Source of the DNA: Blautia wexlerae DSM 19850
GTDB lineage: Bacteria; Bacillota; Clostridia; Lachnospirales; Lachnospiraceae
Length of the DNA stretch: 64,000 nt
Direction: 5' to 3'
NCBI RefSeq assembly: GCF_025148125.1
Contig: NZ_CP102267.1
Coordinates: 509,001-573,000, forward strand
Part shown: positions 61,809 to 64,000 of the stretch, in pieces
Numbering within the stretch: position 1 is the first letter of the stretch
How the letters are laid out: each line of letters begins with the position of its first letter
Program-made: the position numbers and the translations under genes
The notes under the pieces: model-generated
Seen by the model: the letters and a program-made list of their open reading frames with translations, nothing else
The model's database searches: none
Told to the model about the DNA's origin: nothing

Positions 61809-64000
61809 GTGAGGAGACGCCCTGTGTGTATCCTGTGCATGCTTCTGGTTGTTTTTCTGTGTGTGACAGACTGGCTGGGATTTTCCCTGATAAGGGGGAA
61901 TCCACTGCCACAGTCTGTGCAGACATGGATCAGAAAGCATCCGGAATCCACCATCTGCGGGGAGGTGGTCAGGTGCCGGGAGAATGAAGATTTTCAATCT
62001 GTATATCTTAGAAATACTTATCTTATTTACAATTCTGAAAAAGTTTCCATTGATAATATAAAGGTTTATTTAAAACAAAAAAAGAATCATAGCGGTAACA
62101 GTGATGTTGATAAACTTCTGGCAGGAAGTCTTGTTCTGGTGTCCGGAAAACTGGAAGAGGTGCAAAGCCCCACGAATCCGGGAGAGTTTGACAGTAAAGC
62201 ATACTATGGCTGCCAGAGGATCTATTATGTGATGAAGAAAGGAAAGATAAAGAAGCAGTCGCAGAGTCATTCTGTATATGGGCAGTTCCTGATCGATATG
62301 CAGCAGAAATTTGCAGGTATTCTGGAGAAGACCTGTGGAATGGAAGCTGGAGCGTTTGAAGCAATCGTGCTGGGAGATAAAACAAATCTGGATCCGGAGT
62401 TGAAAATGCGTTATCAGATGGCAGGAATTATACATATCCTGGCGATTTCGGGGCTCCATATCAGTCTTCTTGGAATGGGACTGTATAATCTGCTGAAAAA
62501 AATCGGTCTGGGTATCTGGCCGGCAGGCCTGCTGGCGCTGGTGATCATGCTTCAGTATGGGATGATGACAGGAGGGACTGTTTCAACTATGCGGGCAGTA
62601 TGTATGTTTTTACTTTCTGTAGGTGCAAAGATCGCAGGACGGATTTATGATATGCCTACAGGAATGGCGGCTGCGGCGATCCTGATTCTTATGGAAAATC
62701 CGGCGTATCTGCTTGATGGAGGTTTTCTGCTGTCTTTTGGATCGGTGATTGGGATTGGCTGTGTCTGGCCAATGGTGCAAGAGGGGATGGATGTATTAAA
62801 CCGGAAAAAACGAAGTAAGGTTAATGAGAAGGGAAAAATCAGAAATAAACTTCTGATGTCATTTCTGGCATCCGGAGTTGTGCAGCTTACCACACTTCCC
62901 ATAGTGCTGTGGTTTTACGGAGAAGTGTCGGTGATGGGGATTTTTCTGAATCTGCTGGTGTTTCCTACTGTGGGGATTGTACTGGGAAGCGGAACTGCCG
63001 GTGCATTACTTGGATTAGTCACTGTCAGAGGAGCGTTTCTGGCTGTTGTTCCGGGCAGGATTATTCTGAGAGGCTATGAGCTCCTGACAGTGCTGCTGGG
63101 GCGACTTTCGTTTTGTACATGGATTGGCGGAAAGCCGGAAGTGTGGCAGATCGTTGGATATTATCTGGTTCTGGCAACAGCGGTGTGGATGTACAGAGCG
63201 GGTGTGATGAAAAGTGAAAATGGTAAGATCTTTGCGTGGAAAATCCGGGCTGTATATGCAGGTATGGTATGCTTTGCAATTCTGCTGATCAGTTACAGAC
63301 CGCATGAAAATTTCCGCATCGCCTGTCTGGATGTGGGACAGGGAGACGGAATTGTGGTGGAAATAGAAAACAGATGGAATATCCTGATCGACGGGGGCAG
63401 TACGAATAAGAATGAACTGGGAAAATATCAGCTGCTCCCATACTTGAAGAGCAGAGGGATTTCCAGACTGGACGGAATTTATGTTTCTCACACAGATGAA
63501 GATCATATCAGCGGGGTGCGGGAACTTCTGGAATTTGTTGAGAAAGATCTGACTTCTCTGCGCATAGAGAATCTGATCCTGCCCAAATGGAGCGATATTC
63601 AGGAGAATAAAAATTATCGGGAGCTGACAGAGCTGGCAGAGTCAGCGGGAGTCCGGGTGCTTACTGTGAAAGCAGGAGATGAGATCAGATATGGAACTGT
63701 CAGACTGAAGGTTCTGTGGCCGGAGTCCACAGCATCAGGGAAGGAAGTAAATGAAGATGCGATGGTTCTGGAAATGATAAGCAAAGATTTCAAAGGGCTT
63801 TTTACCGGAGATATCGGGATGGTGACAGAAGAAAAACTGATACAGAATGGGTGTCTTGAAGATGTGGACTTCCTGAAAACTGCTCATCACGGTTCCAGAT
63901 ATTCTACAGGAGCAGAGTTTCTGGAAATCGTCAGACCGGAGCTGGCTGTTGTTTCCTGTTCTGCAACAAACACATACGGGCATCCGTCGCCGGATACGCT
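61809..64000 (+). CDS. comEC: ComEC/Rec2 DNA-uptake channel (3' end beyond window)
   Basis: Over 730 residues visible. Two or three N-terminal helices are followed by an OB-like extracellular domain (about 40-170). The competence core begins with HILAISGLHISLLGMG (about residues 212-227), then about seven helices. From about residue 505 a metallo-beta-lactamase domain opens with CLDVGQGDG, then HTDEDHISG and LKTAHHGS, and continues past the window end. It forms the pore that takes single-stranded DNA into the cytoplasm. GTG 61809 lies eight bases after GAGGAGG. It works with ComEA (38330). Confidence 0.95.
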   Translation, partial: MRRRPVCILCMLLVVFLCVTDWLGFSLIRGNPLPQSVQTWIRKHPESTICGEVVRCRENEDFQSVYLRNTYLIYNSEKVSIDNIKVYLKQKKNHSGNSDVDKLLAGSLVLVSGKLEEVQSPTNPGEFDSKAYYGCQRIYYVMKKGKIKKQSQSHSVYGQFLIDMQQKFAGILEKTCGMEAGAFEAIVLGDKTNLDPELKMRYQMAGIIHILAISGLHISLLGMGLYNLLKKIGLGIWPAGLLALVIMLQYGMMTGGTVSTMRAVCMFLLSVGAKIAGRIYDMPTGMAAAAILILMENPAYLLDGGFLLSFGSVIGIGCVWPMVQEGMDVLNRKKRSKVNEKGKIRNKLLMSFLASGVVQLTTLPIVLWFYGEVSVMGIFLNLLVFPTVGIVLGSGTAGALLGLVTVRGAFLAVVPGRIILRGYELLTVLLGRLSFCTWIGGKPEVWQIVGYYLVLATAVWMYRAGVMKSENGKIFAWKIRAVYAGMVCFAILLISYRPHENFRIACLDVGQGDGIVVEIENRWNILIDGGSTNKNELGKYQLLPYLKSRGISRLDGIYVSHTDEDHISGVRELLEFVEKDLTSLRIENLILPKWSDIQENKNYRELTELAESAGVRVLTVKAGDEIRYGTVRLKVLWPESTASGKEVNEDAMVLEMISKDFKGLFTGDIGMVTEEKLIQNGCLEDVDFLKTAHHGSRYSTGAEFLEIVRPELAVVSCSATNTYGHPSPDT

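Noticed and set aside
1..64000. Intact insertion sequence, integrase or prophage
   Set aside because: No transposase, integrase or phage structural gene was found; only a truncated holin and palindromic non-coding elements.

Overview
The window looks like a chromosome segment of a Gram-positive, spore-forming, strictly anaerobic gut Firmicute of the Lachnospiraceae (Blautia/Ruminococcus-like). This is judged from AGGAGG ribosome sites, moderate-low GC, GHKL/LytTR signalling, a HydBC-type formate dehydrogenase, a GerMN protein and the arginine gene order. The genus is inference. No rRNA, tRNA, CRISPR array or intact transposase was seen.

Layout. 0-2.5 kb: end of an unknown gene and an ABC exporter (two permeases, one ATPase). 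2.5-9.1 kb: EamA transporter; guanine deaminase plus NCS2 purine permease behind a guanine-type riboswitch; AI-2E-family membrane protein; BlaI-like regulator. 9.2-15.8 kb: argG divergent from argCJBD with mirror-image promoters. 15.8-26 kb: two LytTR/GHKL two-component systems, two secreted proteins, a degenerate receiver and a diguanylate cyclase. 26-36.8 kb: an eight-gene cell-surface operon (GH18-like lipoprotein, VTC-domain protein, DUF4956 membrane protein, CotH kinase, TIM-barrel hydrolase, HEAT-repeat protein, processive GT2 synthase, metallophosphatase). 36.8-40 kb: wecB fragment, YdcZ-type protein, ComEA, OmpR-type regulator. 40-54.8 kb: NAD-linked Cys-type formate dehydrogenase, a sensory [FeFe]-hydrogenase homologue with a SpoIIE-type phosphatase, molybdenum-cofactor genes (MOSC, moeA, mobB, fdhD, moaA, mobA) and, between moaA and mobA, a type III toxin-antitoxin locus. 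54.8-59.2 kb: a decayed Rhs/polymorphic-toxin cassette array. 59.4-64 kb: histidine kinase, GerMN lipoprotein and comEC (cut by the window end).

How it fits together. Three promoters between 18 and 26 kb, plus a duplicated fourth, carry a pair of roughly 10-bp direct repeats with an exact 20-bp period, 15-16 bp ahead of the -35 box. They drive the secreted proteins, the diguanylate cyclase and the surface operon, so a LytTR regulator may co-control c-di-GMP synthesis and envelope polysaccharide production. The formate dehydrogenase, its FdhD maturation factor and the cofactor genes form one functional block with a probable H2-sensing partner.

The strongest unexplained signals are: (i) two copies (7168-7375 and 12018-12230) of a roughly 210-bp long-hairpin element whose stem sequences differ completely but stay self-complementary, while internal-loop motifs and most spacings are conserved; (ii) the direct-repeat regulon with the CotH/VTC/GT2 operon; (iii) a compact ToxIN-type locus whose two 36-nt RNA repeats show compensatory stem changes.
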